Of a DNA stretch of 64,000 bases, positions 34,732-43,609 are shown one piece after another. The stretch's first letter is position 1. Every line of letters begins with the position of its first letter. This stretch comes from Xylanimonas cellulosilytica DSM 15894 (GTDB taxonomy: Bacteria; Actinomycetota; Actinomycetes; Actinomycetales; Cellulomonadaceae), in the NCBI RefSeq assembly GCF_000024965.1, contig NC_013530.1, positions 2,542,001 to 2,606,000 of the forward strand, in the 5' to 3' direction. Both the position numbers and the translations under genes were made by a program. The notes below the pieces were generated by a model. That model was not told where the DNA came from, did not search any database, and saw nothing but the letters and a program-made list of their open reading frames with translations.

Positions 34732-35487
34732 CTACCCGGGCAGCACGCCCAGCCCGCGCATCAGCGTCGCCGTCCCACCCAGGTAGGCGACGACGATGAG
34801 GACGCGGCGCACGGCAGTCCGCGGCACGTGCTTGGCGACGACGTCGCCGACGAGCGACGCCGCGACGAGCGCGACGGCGACGGCCGCCCACTGCCAGCCG
34901 TCCAGAGGCGGCAACGGCGCGTCGGTGAGCAGCAGCTTGGAGGCCGCGGACCCGGCCGCGTTGACGACGAAGAACGGTTGCAGCGTGGCGGCGAACCGTC
35001 CGGGGTCGGAGCGGTCGAGCACCGCGTAGGCGGCCAGCGGCGGCCCGCCGACGCCCGCCGAGACGCTGCCCACCCCGGCGACCATCCCGGCCAGCACCGT
35101 GGGCCAGCGGGCGCCTTCGCGCCACAGCCGGTGGGTGGTGCGCAGCCGGTCGGCGAGCAGCGCCACGGTCATGCCGACGACGACGGCGAGCCCGACCGCG
35201 ACCTCGAGCGCCGGGCCGGAGGCGCCGCTGAGCAGCACGGCCGCCACCGGCGTCGTGACCACCGATCCCGCCGCGAGGAACGCGAACTTGCGCCAGTCGA
35301 CCTCCCGGCGCACGCGCAGCAGGATGAGCAGCGAGCTGGTGGCCCCGAGGATGTTGATGAGCAGCACGCCGCGCTCCGCGCCGAGCATGAGCACCACGAA
35401 CGGGCCCGCGACGAGGGCGAACCCCATCCCGGTGATGCGTTGCAGCGCTCCGCCGACCAGGATCGCGGTGAGCAGGAGGGGGAGCAC
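34732..35487 (-). CDS. TauE/SafE-family membrane exporter
   Basis: The 251-residue protein has about seven or eight hydrophobic helices and the family pattern of two repeated halves: ALQRITGMGFALVAGPFVVL near the start and VAGVGSVSAGVGGPPLAAYA in the middle, each with the glycine/proline-rich membrane loop. Members move sulfonates, sulfite or related anions, with sulfur compounds the best guess here. GTG 35487 follows TAGCGT at six bases. It converges with the DUF2809-VanY gene with five bases between stops. Confidence 0.85.
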   Translation of the reverse strand: MLPLLLTAILVGGALQRITGMGFALVAGPFVVLMLGAERGVLLINILGATSSLLILLRVRREVDWRKFAFLAAGSVVTTPVAAVLLSGASGPALEVAVGLAVVVGMTVALLADRLRTTHRLWREGARWPTVLAGMVAGVGSVSAGVGGPPLAAYAVLDRSDPGRFAATLQPFFVVNAAGSAASKLLLTDAPLPPLDGWQWAAVAVALVAASLVGDVVAKHVPRTAVRRVLIVVAYLGGTATLMRGLGVLPG

Positions 35488-35527
35488 GCGGTCACGCTAG
35501 CCGCCGGCACCCGGCAGAATGCGTGCC

Positions 35528-36028
35528 GTGGCGAAGAAGAGCGTGCGGTCTGTCCACGGCGGGACGCCTGCCGTCGTCGTGCTGGAGAAGGCGGGCGTCG
35601 CGCACACGCTGCACACCTACGAGCACGACCCGGCGTCGGCGCTCGGTTATGGGCTGGAGGCGGCGCAGGCCATGGGGGTCGACCCGGCGCAGGTGTTCAA
35701 GACCCTGCTCGCCGACGTCGACGGGCGGCTCGTGGTCGGCGTCGTGCCCGTGGACAAGCAGCTGGACCTCAAGGCGCTGGCCCGCGCCGTCGGCGGCAAG
35801 CGCGCGGCGATGGCGCCGCCCGCCGCGGCGGAGCGCGCGACGGGCTACGTGGTGGGCGGGATCTCGCCGCTGGGCCAGCGGCAGCGGCACGTCACGGTGG
35901 TGGACGCCTCCGTGCGGGGGCACGACGTCGTCTACGTCTCGGGCGGGCGCCGCGGACTCGACCTGGGCCTCGCCCCGGCGGACCTGGTGCGGCTGACGGC
36001 GGCGACGCTCGCGGACGTGGCGCGGTAG
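35528..36028 (+). CDS. ybaK: YbaK/EbsC-like Cys-tRNA(Pro) deacylase
   Basis: The 166-residue product removes cysteine wrongly loaded on tRNA-Pro. TPAVVVLEKAGVAHTLHTYE starts the fold; VFKTLLADVDG carries the conserved Lys, and YVVGGISPLGQR is the YbaK signature loop. The upstream GTG 35528 is preferred to ATG 35519 because CAGAAT lies exactly seven bases before it, as in other leaderless genes here. The length is standard for the family. Confidence 0.9.
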   Translation: MAKKSVRSVHGGTPAVVVLEKAGVAHTLHTYEHDPASALGYGLEAAQAMGVDPAQVFKTLLADVDGRLVVGVVPVDKQLDLKALARAVGGKRAAMAPPAAAERATGYVVGGISPLGQRQRHVTVVDASVRGHDVVYVSGGRRGLDLGLAPADLVRLTAATLADVAR

Positions 36029-36035
36029 CACGCCG

Positions 36036-36407
36036 TCAGCTGCGGACGATCTCCTTGCCGAGCGGCAGGAGGGACACGGGGATCATCTTCAGGTTCGCCC
36101 AGCCCAGGGGGATGCCGATGATCGACAGGAACAGCGGGATCGACGTGATCAGGTGGGCGAGCGCGAGCCACCAGCCCGCAAGCAGCACCCACAGCACGTT
36201 GCCGATCACTGACGGCGCGCCCGCGCCCGGACGGTCGACGACGCTGCGGCCGAACGGCCACAGCGCGTAGGCCGCGATGCGGAACGACGCGAGCGCGAAC
36301 GGGATCGTCACGATCGGGATGAGCAGGAGCAGTCCGGCCACGACGTACGCGATGGCGAGCTCGATGCCGGCGAACACGAACCAGATGATGTTGAGGATGG
36401 TCTTCAT
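36036..36407 (-). CDS. yccF: YccF-domain inner membrane protein
   Basis: The 123-residue protein contains the two YccF repeats: ILNIIWFVFAGIELAIAYVV, then LLIPIVTIPFALASFRIAAY and GNVLWVLLAGWWLALAHLIT. It has four hydrophobic stretches and ends in a short basic tail. The role is unknown, even in E. coli. ATG 36407 was chosen because the frame further upstream is low-complexity. The neighbours are ybaK and the divergent yggS. Confidence 0.88.
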   Translation of the reverse strand: MKTILNIIWFVFAGIELAIAYVVAGLLLLIPIVTIPFALASFRIAAYALWPFGRSVVDRPGAGAPSVIGNVLWVLLAGWWLALAHLITSIPLFLSIIGIPLGWANLKMIPVSLLPLGKEIVRS

Positions 36408-36497
36408 CGTGGTCCTATCGTGCCCCGTCCGGTGGCCCGTGGTCATCCAGGAAGACCCTGAACCGGCCCCTGATCGTCCGCTCCTAGACTGACGCCC

Positions 36498-37235
36498 ATG
36501 CCACAGCCCTTGGCCGGGATCGCCTCCCGGATCGCCGCCGTGCGCTCCCGTGCCGACGACGCCGCCCGCACCGCCGGGCGAGACCCCCGCGAGGTGCGGG
36601 TGCTGCTGGCCACCAAGACGCAGGACGCCGCCACGGTGCTCGACGCCGTCGCCGCAGCGGCGGGCACGCCGGGCTGGGGGCCTGTCCTGGTCGGCGAGAA
36701 CCGCGTCCAGGAGCTCGTGGCCAAGGCGCCCGCCCTCGCCCCGCTGGTCGCCGCGGGGACCGTCGAGGTGCACCTCATCGGGCACCTGCAGTCCAACAAG
36801 GTCAACCCGGCGCTGGCGACGTCGTCGTGCGTGGAGACGGTGGACTCGCTCGCCATCGCGACCGCCCTGGCGACGCGCTGCGAGCGGGCGGGACGCGTGC
36901 TCGACGTGATGGTGCAGGTCAACGTCTCGGGCGAGGAGTCCAAGTCGGGCGTCGCGCCGGAGTCCGCGGTGGCGCTGGCGGGCGAGGTCGCCGCCCTGCC
37001 GGGCCTGCGCCTGGTGGGTTTCATGACGATCGGCGCCCGATCACGCGATGACGCCGTCGTGCGGGCCGGGTACGCCCGCCTGCGCGCGATCCGCGACGCG
37101 GTGGTGGGCAGCGGTGCCCCCGGCACGGCCGAGGCGCGCGAGCTGTCGATGGGCATGACGGATGATCTGGAAGCGGCGATCGCCGAGGGCGCGACGATCG
37201 TCCGCGTGGGCACAGGGATCTTCGGACCCCGCTGA
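36498..37235 (+). CDS. yggS: YggS/PROSC-type PLP homeostasis protein
   Basis: The 245-residue protein binds pyridoxal phosphate through Lys in VRVLLATKTQ (residue about 42) and controls free PLP levels. ENRVQELVAKA, HLIGHLQSNK and VSGEESKSGV follow, then LSMGMTDDLEAAIAEGATIV near the end, all family signatures. In many actinobacteria yggS lies in the division cluster (ftsZ-sepF), but here it is alone. TAGACT lies seven bases before ATG. Confidence 0.94.
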   Translation: MPQPLAGIASRIAAVRSRADDAARTAGRDPREVRVLLATKTQDAATVLDAVAAAAGTPGWGPVLVGENRVQELVAKAPALAPLVAAGTVEVHLIGHLQSNKVNPALATSSCVETVDSLAIATALATRCERAGRVLDVMVQVNVSGEESKSGVAPESAVALAGEVAALPGLRLVGFMTIGARSRDDAVVRAGYARLRAIRDAVVGSGAPGTAEARELSMGMTDDLEAAIAEGATIVRVGTGIFGPR

Positions 37236-37238
37236 ACC

Positions 37239-38366
37239 TCACGGCACGCGCGCGATCCACTCCGGCGTCGCGAACTTGGTCTCCACGAGCTTCTCCGCGC
37301 GGTCCAGCTCGTCGGGGCGGAGCTCCGAGTCCACCGTGCGGTAACGCTGCTTGAAGGACGCCTCGAACGCGTCCACGATCGCCTCGCGGGCCATGCCCGT
37401 CTGTGAGCGCAGCGGGTCCACCCGTTTGTTGGCGCTCCGCGTGCCCTTGTCGGAGAGCTTCTCGCGGCCGATGCGCAGCACCTCGAGCATCTTGTCGCTG
37501 TCGATGTCGTACGCGATGGTCATGTGGTGCAGCACCGCTCCCCCGGCGAGCCGCTTCTGTGCGGAGCCGGCAAGCTTGCCGGCGGGTGAGGCCACGTCAT
37601 TCATCCCTGAGAAGAACGCCTCGACGCCGATGCTCGCCAGCGCGTCGAGCACCCACGCGTCCAGGAATGCGTACGACTGCTCGAACGACAGCCCGTCGAC
37701 GAGGGACGCGGGCACCACGAGCGAGAACGTCACGCAGTTCCCGGCCTCCATGAACATGGCCCCACCGCCGGAGATGCGCCGCACCACGGTCACGTCGTGC
37801 TTGGCGACGCCCTCGGGGTCGAGCTCGTTGGAGAGCGACTGGAACGACCCGATGACGACGGCGCGCTCGTCCCAGTCCCAGAACCGCAGCGTGGGCCCGC
37901 GCAGCCCTTCGGCGAGCTCCTCGGTGAGCACCTGGTCGAGCGCCGCGAGCGTCCGCACGGGCAACGGCCCGGGGCGCAGCACCTCGAAGGTGTGGTCCTC
38001 CCACGTGGTCGCGTGGCCGAGCGCACGCCGCACGGCGACGGCGACCGCCCGCGCGTCGAAGCCCACCATCGCGACCGGCCCGGCGATCGTGCCCGCCTGC
38101 GCGGCGTCCGCGAGCGCCGCGTCGACGGCGTCGGCGACGGCGTGCGTCGACGTGTCGGCGGGCAGCCCGTCGAGGGCCGAGTCGATCACCGCGAGCGCCT
38201 CGTCGGGTTCCAGGAAGAAGTCGCCGGAGAGGTGGACGGCGCTCAGCGCCCCGTCGACGACGTCGAGCTCGACGGCGACCAGCTTGCCGCCCGGGACCTT
38301 GTACTCACCACGCACGCTGCCCACCGTACGACGATCGCGCGGCGCCGCGGTGGTGGTGTCGCTCAC
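37239..38366 (-). CDS. Lipoate-protein ligase with fused N-terminal accessory domain
   Basis: The 375-residue protein attaches lipoate to E2 and GcvH proteins. The C-terminal catalytic part (from about residue 130) has RRISGGGAMFMEAGNCVTFS, then the lysine-containing DVASPAGKLAGSAQKRLAGG, the LplA/LipM pattern. The first 95 residues read GEYKVPGGKLVAVELDVVDG and HLSGDFFLEPDEALAVIDSA, which resembles LplB, the accessory domain that is a separate subunit in Thermoplasma and a C-terminal domain in E. coli LplA. Here it is fused at the N-terminus. The gene ends two bases after the convergent yggS gene and lies 26 kb from lpdA, whose partner proteins need lipoate. Confidence 0.86.
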   Translation of the reverse strand: MSDTTTAAPRDRRTVGSVRGEYKVPGGKLVAVELDVVDGALSAVHLSGDFFLEPDEALAVIDSALDGLPADTSTHAVADAVDAALADAAQAGTIAGPVAMVGFDARAVAVAVRRALGHATTWEDHTFEVLRPGPLPVRTLAALDQVLTEELAEGLRGPTLRFWDWDERAVVIGSFQSLSNELDPEGVAKHDVTVVRRISGGGAMFMEAGNCVTFSLVVPASLVDGLSFEQSYAFLDAWVLDALASIGVEAFFSGMNDVASPAGKLAGSAQKRLAGGAVLHHMTIAYDIDSDKMLEVLRIGREKLSDKGTRSANKRVDPLRSQTGMAREAIVDAFEASFKQRYRTVDSELRPDELDRAEKLVETKFATPEWIARVP

Positions 38367-38416
38367 GCGGTGGAATACCGGTGCGCCATACCCGTGCGGC
38401 GGGCAGCATCGCCCTC

Positions 38417-39355
38417 ATGCCCGTCACCCACCGCCTGCTCGCGGTCACCGTCGCCGTCCTGTGGGGCGTGAACTTCGTCGCGATCGACGCCGCTCTCGAC
38501 CAGTTCCCCCCGATGCTGGCCGTGGCGCTGCGGTTCGCGGTGATCGCCGTGCCGACCGTGCTGCTGGTCCCACGGCCGCGGGTGCCGGTGCGCTGGCTGC
38601 TCCTGTACGGGGCGGGGTTCGGGACGTTGCAGTTCGTGTTCCTCTACGCGGGCATGGCCGCGGGGATGCCCGCGGGGCTGGCGTCCCTGGTGCTGCAGTG
38701 CTCGGCACCGTTCACGGTGCTGCTCGGGGCGTTGCTGCTGCGCGAGCCGTTGCGCGCCCGTCAGGTCGTGGGGATCGTCGGCGCCGTCGTCGGCCTCGTC
38801 GTCGTCGGGCGCGAGCGCGGGGCCGCCACGGGCCTCGCGCCCTTCCTGCTGGTGGTCGCCGGCGGGCTGGGCTGGGCGTTCGGCAACCTCGGCAACCGTC
38901 TCGCCGTCGCGGGGAACCGGGACGTCAAGCCGCTGCACCTGGTGCTGTGGATGAGCGTCGTGCCGCCGCTCCCGATGCTCGCCGCGTCGCTGGTGTTCGA
39001 GGGTCCGACGGCGATCGGCGACTCCCTCGCCACGATCGGTTCTCGCACGGGCCTGCTCGCGGTCCTCGGGATCGCCTACACGGTGCTGCTCGGCACGCTG
39101 CTAGGTTCGGGCCTCTGGACGGCGCTCATGGCTCGTCACCCGGCGGGACGGGTGGCGCCGTACTCGATGCTCGTCCCCGTCGTCGGCATCACCGCGGCGT
39201 GGCTGCTGCTCGACGAGACGCCGACGTGGACCGAGCTCGCCGGGTCGGCGCTCGTCGTCGCGGGGGTGCTGTGGGCGAGCACGCGAGGGCGGCCGCTCAG
39301 ACGGGAGCGCCGCCAGGAGAGCGTGGTCTCGACAGGATCAACCACCGGTGGCTGA
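38417..39355 (+). CDS. EamA-family (DMT) membrane transporter
   Basis: The 312-residue protein has ten hydrophobic helices in two EamA repeats: LAVTVAVLWGVNFVAIDAAL at the start and WMSVVPPLPMLAASLVFEG leading into the second half. Members export amino acids or other metabolites. ATG 38417 is used; an earlier GTG at 38381 adds only a poor 12-residue extension. The last ten residues (VVSTGSTTGG) are coded by an intergenic TTTCGAC-type repeat that has run into the reading frame. It lies just before the convergent cimA gene. Confidence 0.86.
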   Translation: MPVTHRLLAVTVAVLWGVNFVAIDAALDQFPPMLAVALRFAVIAVPTVLLVPRPRVPVRWLLLYGAGFGTLQFVFLYAGMAAGMPAGLASLVLQCSAPFTVLLGALLLREPLRARQVVGIVGAVVGLVVVGRERGAATGLAPFLLVVAGGLGWAFGNLGNRLAVAGNRDVKPLHLVLWMSVVPPLPMLAASLVFEGPTAIGDSLATIGSRTGLLAVLGIAYTVLLGTLLGSGLWTALMARHPAGRVAPYSMLVPVVGITAAWLLLDETPTWTELAGSALVVAGVLWASTRGRPLRRERRQESVVSTGSTTGG

Positions 39356-39358
39356 GCC
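39323..39358. repeat. TTTCGAC-type repeat forming the end of the EamA gene
   Basis: GTGGTCTCGACAGGATCAAC followed by CACCG is a variant of the unit at 14061 and 24632, with two changes. Its end supplies the TGA stop of the EamA gene. Confidence 0.6.
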
Positions 39359-39360
39359 GC

Positions 39361-40962
39361 TCAGCGCGGCTCGACCCCCGCGTGCAGCAGGCCGAACACG
39401 TGCGCGTCGAGCAGCGCCTCCCAGGACGCCTCGATGATGTTGGGCCCGACGCCGACGGTCGACCAGGTGCGCTCGCCGTCGGTGGTGACCACCAGGACGC
39501 GCGTGGTGGAGTCGGTGCCCTGCTCGGTGTCGAGGATGCGCACCTTGAAGTCGGTGAGCTCGAACCGGTCGATCTCCGGGTAGATGCGCGTCAGCGCGAG
39601 GCGCAGCGCCTGGTCGAGGGCGTTGACGGGGCCGTTGCCCTCCCCCGTGGAGACGAAACGCTCGCCCCCGGCGCGCAGCTTCACGGTGGCCTCCGCCGAG
39701 GCCAGCGCCCCACGCCCCTGCCCCTGGCCCGGCTGCGTCTCGACGATGGTGCGCCACGACTCGACCTCGAAGTAGGCGGGGCGCTCGCCCGTCAGCTCCT
39801 CGCGCAGCAGCAGCTCGAACGACGCGTCCGCGGCGTCGTACGTGTACCCGCCGGCCTCGGACTCCTTGACCCGGTTGGTCACGCGGGTGAGCAGCTCGGC
39901 CTGGCCCGTGAGGTCGAAGCCGAGCTCGCGGCCCTTGAGCTCGACGGCGGCACGCCCGGCCATGTCGGAGACGAGCATCCGCATGTCGTTGCCGACAGCC
40001 TTGGGGTCGATGTGCTGGTAGAGGTCCGGGTCCACCTTGATGGCCGCGGCATGCAGCCCGCCCTTGTGCGCGAACGCGCTGGCGCCCACGTACGGCTGGC
40101 GCTGGAACGGCGCGATGTTGGTGATCTCGGCGATCGCGTGCGCGATGCGGGTGGACTCGCGCAGCCCGCCGTCGGCGAGCAGGTCCATGCCGAGCTTGAG
40201 CTCGAGGTTCGCGACGATGGCGACGAGGTCGGCGTTGCCGGTGCGCTCGCCGTACCCGTTGACGCAGCCCTGCACGTGGCTGGCTCCGGCGTCGACGGCC
40301 GCGAGCGAGTTCGCGACGGCGCAGCCGGTGTCGTTGTGGGCGTGCATGCCCAGGCGCGGCCCCTCGCCGAGCGCCGCACGCAGCGCGCCGACGACGTCGG
40401 TGACCCGGTCGGGCAGCATGCCGCCGTTGGTGTCGCAGAGGGTGACCACCTCCGCACCGGCGTCGAACGCGGCGCGGGCGGCATCGGTGGCGAAGACGGG
40501 GTCGAACCGGTACCCGTCGAAGAAGTGCTCGGCGTCGAGGATGACGCGGCGGCCCTCGGCGACCAGGAAGCGCACGGTGTCGGTGATCATCGCGAGACCC
40601 TCGGCGCGCGACGTCTTCAGCGCCCGCTCGACGTGCCGGACGTCCGACTTCGCCACCAGGGTCAGCACGGCCGCCTCGGAGTCGAGCAGCGCCCGCACCT
40701 GCGGGTCGTCGGCCACGGCCACGCCCGCCTTGCGGGTGGACCCGAACGCGGCGAGCACCGCGTTCTTGAGGATCAGCTCCGTGCGGGCGCGGCGGAAGAA
40801 CTCGGTGTCCTTGGGGATCGCGCCCGGCCACCCGCCCTCGATGAACCCGACGCCCAGCTCGTCGAGCAGCGGCGCGATCGCCAGCTTGTCCGCGACGGTG
40901 AGGTTCATGCCCTCCTGCTGGGCGCCGTCGCGCAGCGTGGTGTCGTACACGTCGAAGGTCAC
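39361..40962 (-). CDS. cimA: (R)-citramalate synthase
   Basis: The 533-residue enzyme condenses pyruvate and acetyl-CoA to citramalate, giving 2-oxobutyrate for isoleucine without threonine deaminase. VYDTTLRDGAQQEGMNLTVA and GMHAHNDTGCAVANSLAAVD are HMGL-like catalytic and metal motifs, and GLHAAAIKVDPDLYQHI follows. The C-terminal LeuA-type regulatory domain (about residue 395 on) senses isoleucine. It is the last gene of the cluster and sits behind a leader peptide and intrinsic terminator. CimA rather than LeuA is preferred because it keeps the CimA-type SWRTIVE and NEGNGPVNALD-like segments; a LeuA reading cannot be excluded from motifs alone. Confidence 0.87.
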   Translation of the reverse strand: MTFDVYDTTLRDGAQQEGMNLTVADKLAIAPLLDELGVGFIEGGWPGAIPKDTEFFRRARTELILKNAVLAAFGSTRKAGVAVADDPQVRALLDSEAAVLTLVAKSDVRHVERALKTSRAEGLAMITDTVRFLVAEGRRVILDAEHFFDGYRFDPVFATDAARAAFDAGAEVVTLCDTNGGMLPDRVTDVVGALRAALGEGPRLGMHAHNDTGCAVANSLAAVDAGASHVQGCVNGYGERTGNADLVAIVANLELKLGMDLLADGGLRESTRIAHAIAEITNIAPFQRQPYVGASAFAHKGGLHAAAIKVDPDLYQHIDPKAVGNDMRMLVSDMAGRAAVELKGRELGFDLTGQAELLTRVTNRVKESEAGGYTYDAADASFELLLREELTGERPAYFEVESWRTIVETQPGQGQGRGALASAEATVKLRAGGERFVSTGEGNGPVNALDQALRLALTRIYPEIDRFELTDFKVRILDTEQGTDSTTRVLVVTTDGERTWSTVGVGPNIIEASWEALLDAHVFGLLHAGVEPR

Positions 40963-41006
40963 GGGGGTCCTTCTTCCTGGAGCGGGTCGCAGGGGCCTGC
41001 GTCAAC

Positions 41007-41034
41007 AAAAAAGACCTTCCGGGGACGGAAGGTC
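41007..41034 (-). terminator. Intrinsic terminator in the cimA leader
   Basis: On the minus strand GACCTTCCG and CGGAAGGTC (41026-41034 and 41013-41021) form a perfect 9-bp stem with a 4-base loop, followed by six U (41012-41007). It ends 44 bases before cimA. It may simply end ilvE transcription, or act as the terminator of a cimA attenuator together with the leader peptide. Confidence 0.85.
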
Positions 41035-41035
41035 G

Positions 41036-41066
41036 GCGCGTTCGGGGCGGGGTGGGCCGAACGCGC
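41036..41066 (-). promoter_or_regulatory. Hairpin upstream of cimA terminator
   Basis: GCGCGTTCGG (41036-41045) pairs perfectly with CCGAACGCGC (41057-41066) around 11 bases. It directly precedes the terminator hairpin and overlaps the stop codon of the leader peptide, the position expected for a pause or alternative stem of an attenuator. Confidence 0.6.
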
Positions 41067-41101
41067 TAGGCAATGATGGTGCGGGGATGCTGCACGGTCA
41101 C
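41066..41101 (-). CDS. Putative cimA leader peptide (11 residues, Ile-Ile)
   Basis: A GTG-started frame on the minus strand codes MTVQHPRTIIA and stops inside the first hairpin. Thr-Ile-Ile just before the stop suits ribosome stalling on low isoleucyl-tRNA. CACCAT lies six bases upstream of the GTG, which fits a leaderless start. It is short, so chance is possible, but its place before a hairpin and U-tailed terminator is suggestive. Confidence 0.45.
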   Translation of the reverse strand: MTVQHPRTIIA

Positions 41102-41209
41102 GCCCCCATGGTGCCACACGCGTGGTGCGGTGACGCCAGGCGTCCGTGTGGCGGCCGTGCGCCCGCCCGCCCGCGCCTGGCGGCGGGGACGGGCGGGAGC
41201 ACGCGACGT

Positions 41210-42343
41210 TCAGGCGAGGCGGCGCAGCCAGCCGTGGCGGTCCGGGGTGCGGCCGTACTGGATGGCGGTGAGCTCCTCGCGGATCGCCATCGTGAGCTCG
41301 CCCGGCTCGCCGGTGCCGATGGTCGCGTCGAAGGTCTCGCCCGCGAGCCGGCCCACGGGGGTGATGACGGCGGCGGTGCCGCACGCGAACACCTCGGCGA
41401 CGCGACCCGAGCGCAGGTCCTCGATCAGCTCGGTCAGCGGGATGCGGCGCTCGACGACGTCGCGGCCGCGGTCCTGGGCGAGCCGCAGGATCGAGGAGCG
41501 CGTGACCCCCTCGAGGATCGAGCCGGTCAGCTCGGGGGTGTGCACGGAGCCGTCGTCCATGACGAGGAAGACGTTCATGCCGCCGAGCTCTTCGAGCGTG
41601 GTGTTGGTCCCGCCGTCGAGGAAGCACACCTGGTCGAAGCCCTTGGCCGCGGCCTCCTGCTGCGGCAGCAGCGAGGCGGCGTAGTTGCCGCCGCACTTCG
41701 CGGAGCCGGTGCCGCCGGGGCCCGCGCGGTGGTACTCGGCGTCGACCCAGATCGACACCGGCTTCACGCCGCCAGAGAAGTACGCCCCGGCGGGCGAGGC
41801 GATGACGAGGAACTCGACCTCGTCCGCCGGCCGCACACCGAGGAACGGCTCCGAGGCGAACATGAACGGGCGCAGGTACAGGCTGGAGTCGGGTGTGGCA
41901 GGCACCCACGCCCGGTCGGTGCGCACCAGCGCCGCACAGGCGGCGACGAAGTCGTCGACCGGCAGCGCGGGCAGGGCCAGGCGGTGCGCCGAGCGGGCCA
42001 TGCGGGCCGCGTTCTGCTCGGGCCGGAACGTCCAGACCGTGCCGTCGGCGTGCTGGTAGGCCTTCATGCCCTCGAAGACCTCCTGCGCGTAGTGCAGGAC
42101 GGCGGTCGCCGGGTCGAGCTGGAGCGGCCCGTACTTCTCGATGCGCCGGTGGATCCACCCGTCCTCGCGGCGCCACGAGATGCGTGCCATGTGGTCGGTG
42201 AACACCGTGCCGAACTTCGGGGCCGCGAGCTTCGCGACGCGCTCGTCGTCGGGCGTCGGGGTGTCCGTCGGGGTGACGTCGAACAGGGACACGATCCCCT
42301 CGATGTCGGCCGAGAGGATGTCGTTCGAGGTCGTGCTCGTCAT
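41210..42343 (-). CDS. ilvE: Branched-chain amino acid aminotransferase
   Basis: The 377-residue PLP enzyme does the last step of Ile, Leu and Val synthesis. The PLP lysine lies in GSAKCGGNYAASLLPQQ, followed by QVCFLDGGTNTTLEELGGMN and EGVTRSSILRLAQ, the class IV aminotransferase signature of the long actinobacterial BCAT form. It is preceded by the leuB terminator at 42395 and followed by the cimA leader, so it likely has its own promoter. Confidence 0.95.
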   Translation of the reverse strand: MTSTTSNDILSADIEGIVSLFDVTPTDTPTPDDERVAKLAAPKFGTVFTDHMARISWRREDGWIHRRIEKYGPLQLDPATAVLHYAQEVFEGMKAYQHADGTVWTFRPEQNAARMARSAHRLALPALPVDDFVAACAALVRTDRAWVPATPDSSLYLRPFMFASEPFLGVRPADEVEFLVIASPAGAYFSGGVKPVSIWVDAEYHRAGPGGTGSAKCGGNYAASLLPQQEAAAKGFDQVCFLDGGTNTTLEELGGMNVFLVMDDGSVHTPELTGSILEGVTRSSILRLAQDRGRDVVERRIPLTELIEDLRSGRVAEVFACGTAAVITPVGRLAGETFDATIGTGEPGELTMAIREELTAIQYGRTPDRHGWLRRLA

Positions 42344-42394
42344 CGGTCTTCGCCTTTCGGTGTGAACGTCTCAGAGTCTTGCACGCCCACACGC

Positions 42395-42421
42395 GGAAAC
42401 CCCGCCCGTGGGCGGGGTTCC
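42395..42421. terminator. Hairpin terminator between leuB and ilvE
   Basis: AACCCCGCCC and GGGCGGGGTT pair around a very tight loop at 42395-42421, with flanking GGAA and TTCC. It lies 49 bases past the leuB stop on the minus strand and has short T tracts on both sides, so it may work both ways. Confidence 0.6.
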
Positions 42422-42469
42422 GGTGGTGTCCTCAGCCGGTCCGGTGGTGACCGAACCGGTTGTTCCGGG

Positions 42470-43513
42470 TCAGCCGCGCACGCGGGCGGCGAGGTCGGCC
42501 CCGACCTCCGCCGTCGTGCGTACGACGCTGCCCCGCTCGGCGAGGTCGGCGGCCACGGCGCGCTCGACGCGCGCCGCCTCCGCCGCCAGGCCGAGGTGGT
42601 CGAGCAGCATGCTGACCGACAGGACCGTCGCGCTGGGGTCGGCCTTGCCCTGGCCGGCGATGTCCGGTGCCGAGCCGTGGATGGGCTCGAACATGCTCGG
42701 GAACGTGCCGTCGGGGTTGATGTTGGCCGAGCCCGCCAGGCCCATGCCGCCCGTGATGGCGGCGGCCTCGTCGGTGATGATGTCGCCGAACAGGTTGTCC
42801 GTGACGATGACGTCGAAGCGCGACGGCTTGGTGACGAGGAAGATCGTGGCGGCGTCGACGTGCAGGTAGTCGGTGGTGACGTCCGGGAACTCGGCGTTCA
42901 CGGCCTCGACCGTGCGGCGCCACAGGTGCCCGGCGTGCACGAGCACGTTGTGCTTGTGCACCAGCGTGAGGTGCTTGCGCTCGCGCTGCGCGGCCTTCTC
43001 GAAGGCGTAGCGCACGACGCGCTCGACGCCGAAGGCGGTGTTGAGCGAGACCTCGGTGGCGACCTCGTGCGGCGTGCCGGTGCGGATCGCCCCGCCGTTG
43101 CCGACGTACGGGCCCTCGGTGCCCTCGCGCACGACGACGAAGTCCACCTCGCCCGGGTTCGCGAGCGGGCTCGTGACACCGGCGTAGAGCTTGTTGGGCC
43201 GCAGGTTCACGTAGTGGTCCAGCGCGAAGCGCAGCTTGAGGAGCAGGCCGCGCTCGAGCACCCCGGACGGCACGGTCGGGTCGCCGATGGCGCCCAGCAG
43301 GATCGCGTCGTGGCCCTTGATGGACTCGAGCGTCTCGTCGGTGAGCGTCTCGCCCGTGGCGTGCCAGCGGCGGGCGCCCAGGTCGAACTCGGTGGTGCCG
43401 ATCTTGGTGTCCGAGCCGGCCAGCGCCGCCTCCAGGACGAGCAGTCCCTGCTCGACGACTTCGGTCCCAATGCCGTCGCCGGCAACCACTGCGAGGTCGA
43501 TGTTGCGCGTCAT
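42470..43513 (-). CDS. leuB: 3-isopropylmalate dehydrogenase
   Basis: The 347-residue NAD enzyme oxidises 3-isopropylmalate in leucine synthesis. [20 protein letters not shown] opens the fold, [16 protein letters not shown] is the substrate loop, and [20 protein letters not shown] contains the metal Asp pair and NAD site. TACCCT lies seven bases before ATG, giving its own leaderless promoter separate from ilvC. The actinobacterial length is normal. Confidence 0.95.
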   Translation of the reverse strand: MTRNIDLAVVAGDGIGTEVVEQGLLVLEAALAGSDTKIGTTEFDLGARRWHATGETLTDETLESIKGHDAILLGAIGDPTVPSGVLERGLLLKLRFALDHYVNLRPNKLYAGVTSPLANPGEVDFVVVREGTEGPYVGNGGAIRTGTPHEVATEVSLNTAFGVERVVRYAFEKAAQRERKHLTLVHKHNVLVHAGHLWRRTVEAVNAEFPDVTTDYLHVDAATIFLVTKPSRFDVIVTDNLFGDIITDEAAAITGGMGLAGSANINPDGTFPSMFEPIHGSAPDIAGQGKADPSATVLSVSMLLDHLGLAAEAARVERAVAADLAERGSVVRTTAEVGADLAARVRG

Positions 43514-43609
43514 GGCACCGAGGGTACGCCCGCCCCACCACCATGCGGGACGCGTGTCCCGGATGCTGGACCGTCGTGGCGCCGAATGTCGACTCGCCGA
43601 GAACCGCGC

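Noticed and set aside
40037-40962. leuA identity for the cimA gene
   Set aside because: Length and start (VYDTTLRDGAQQEGMNLTVA) fit citramalate synthase better than the longer actinobacterial LeuA. The leader peptide with Ile codons agrees, though motif reading alone is not final proof.
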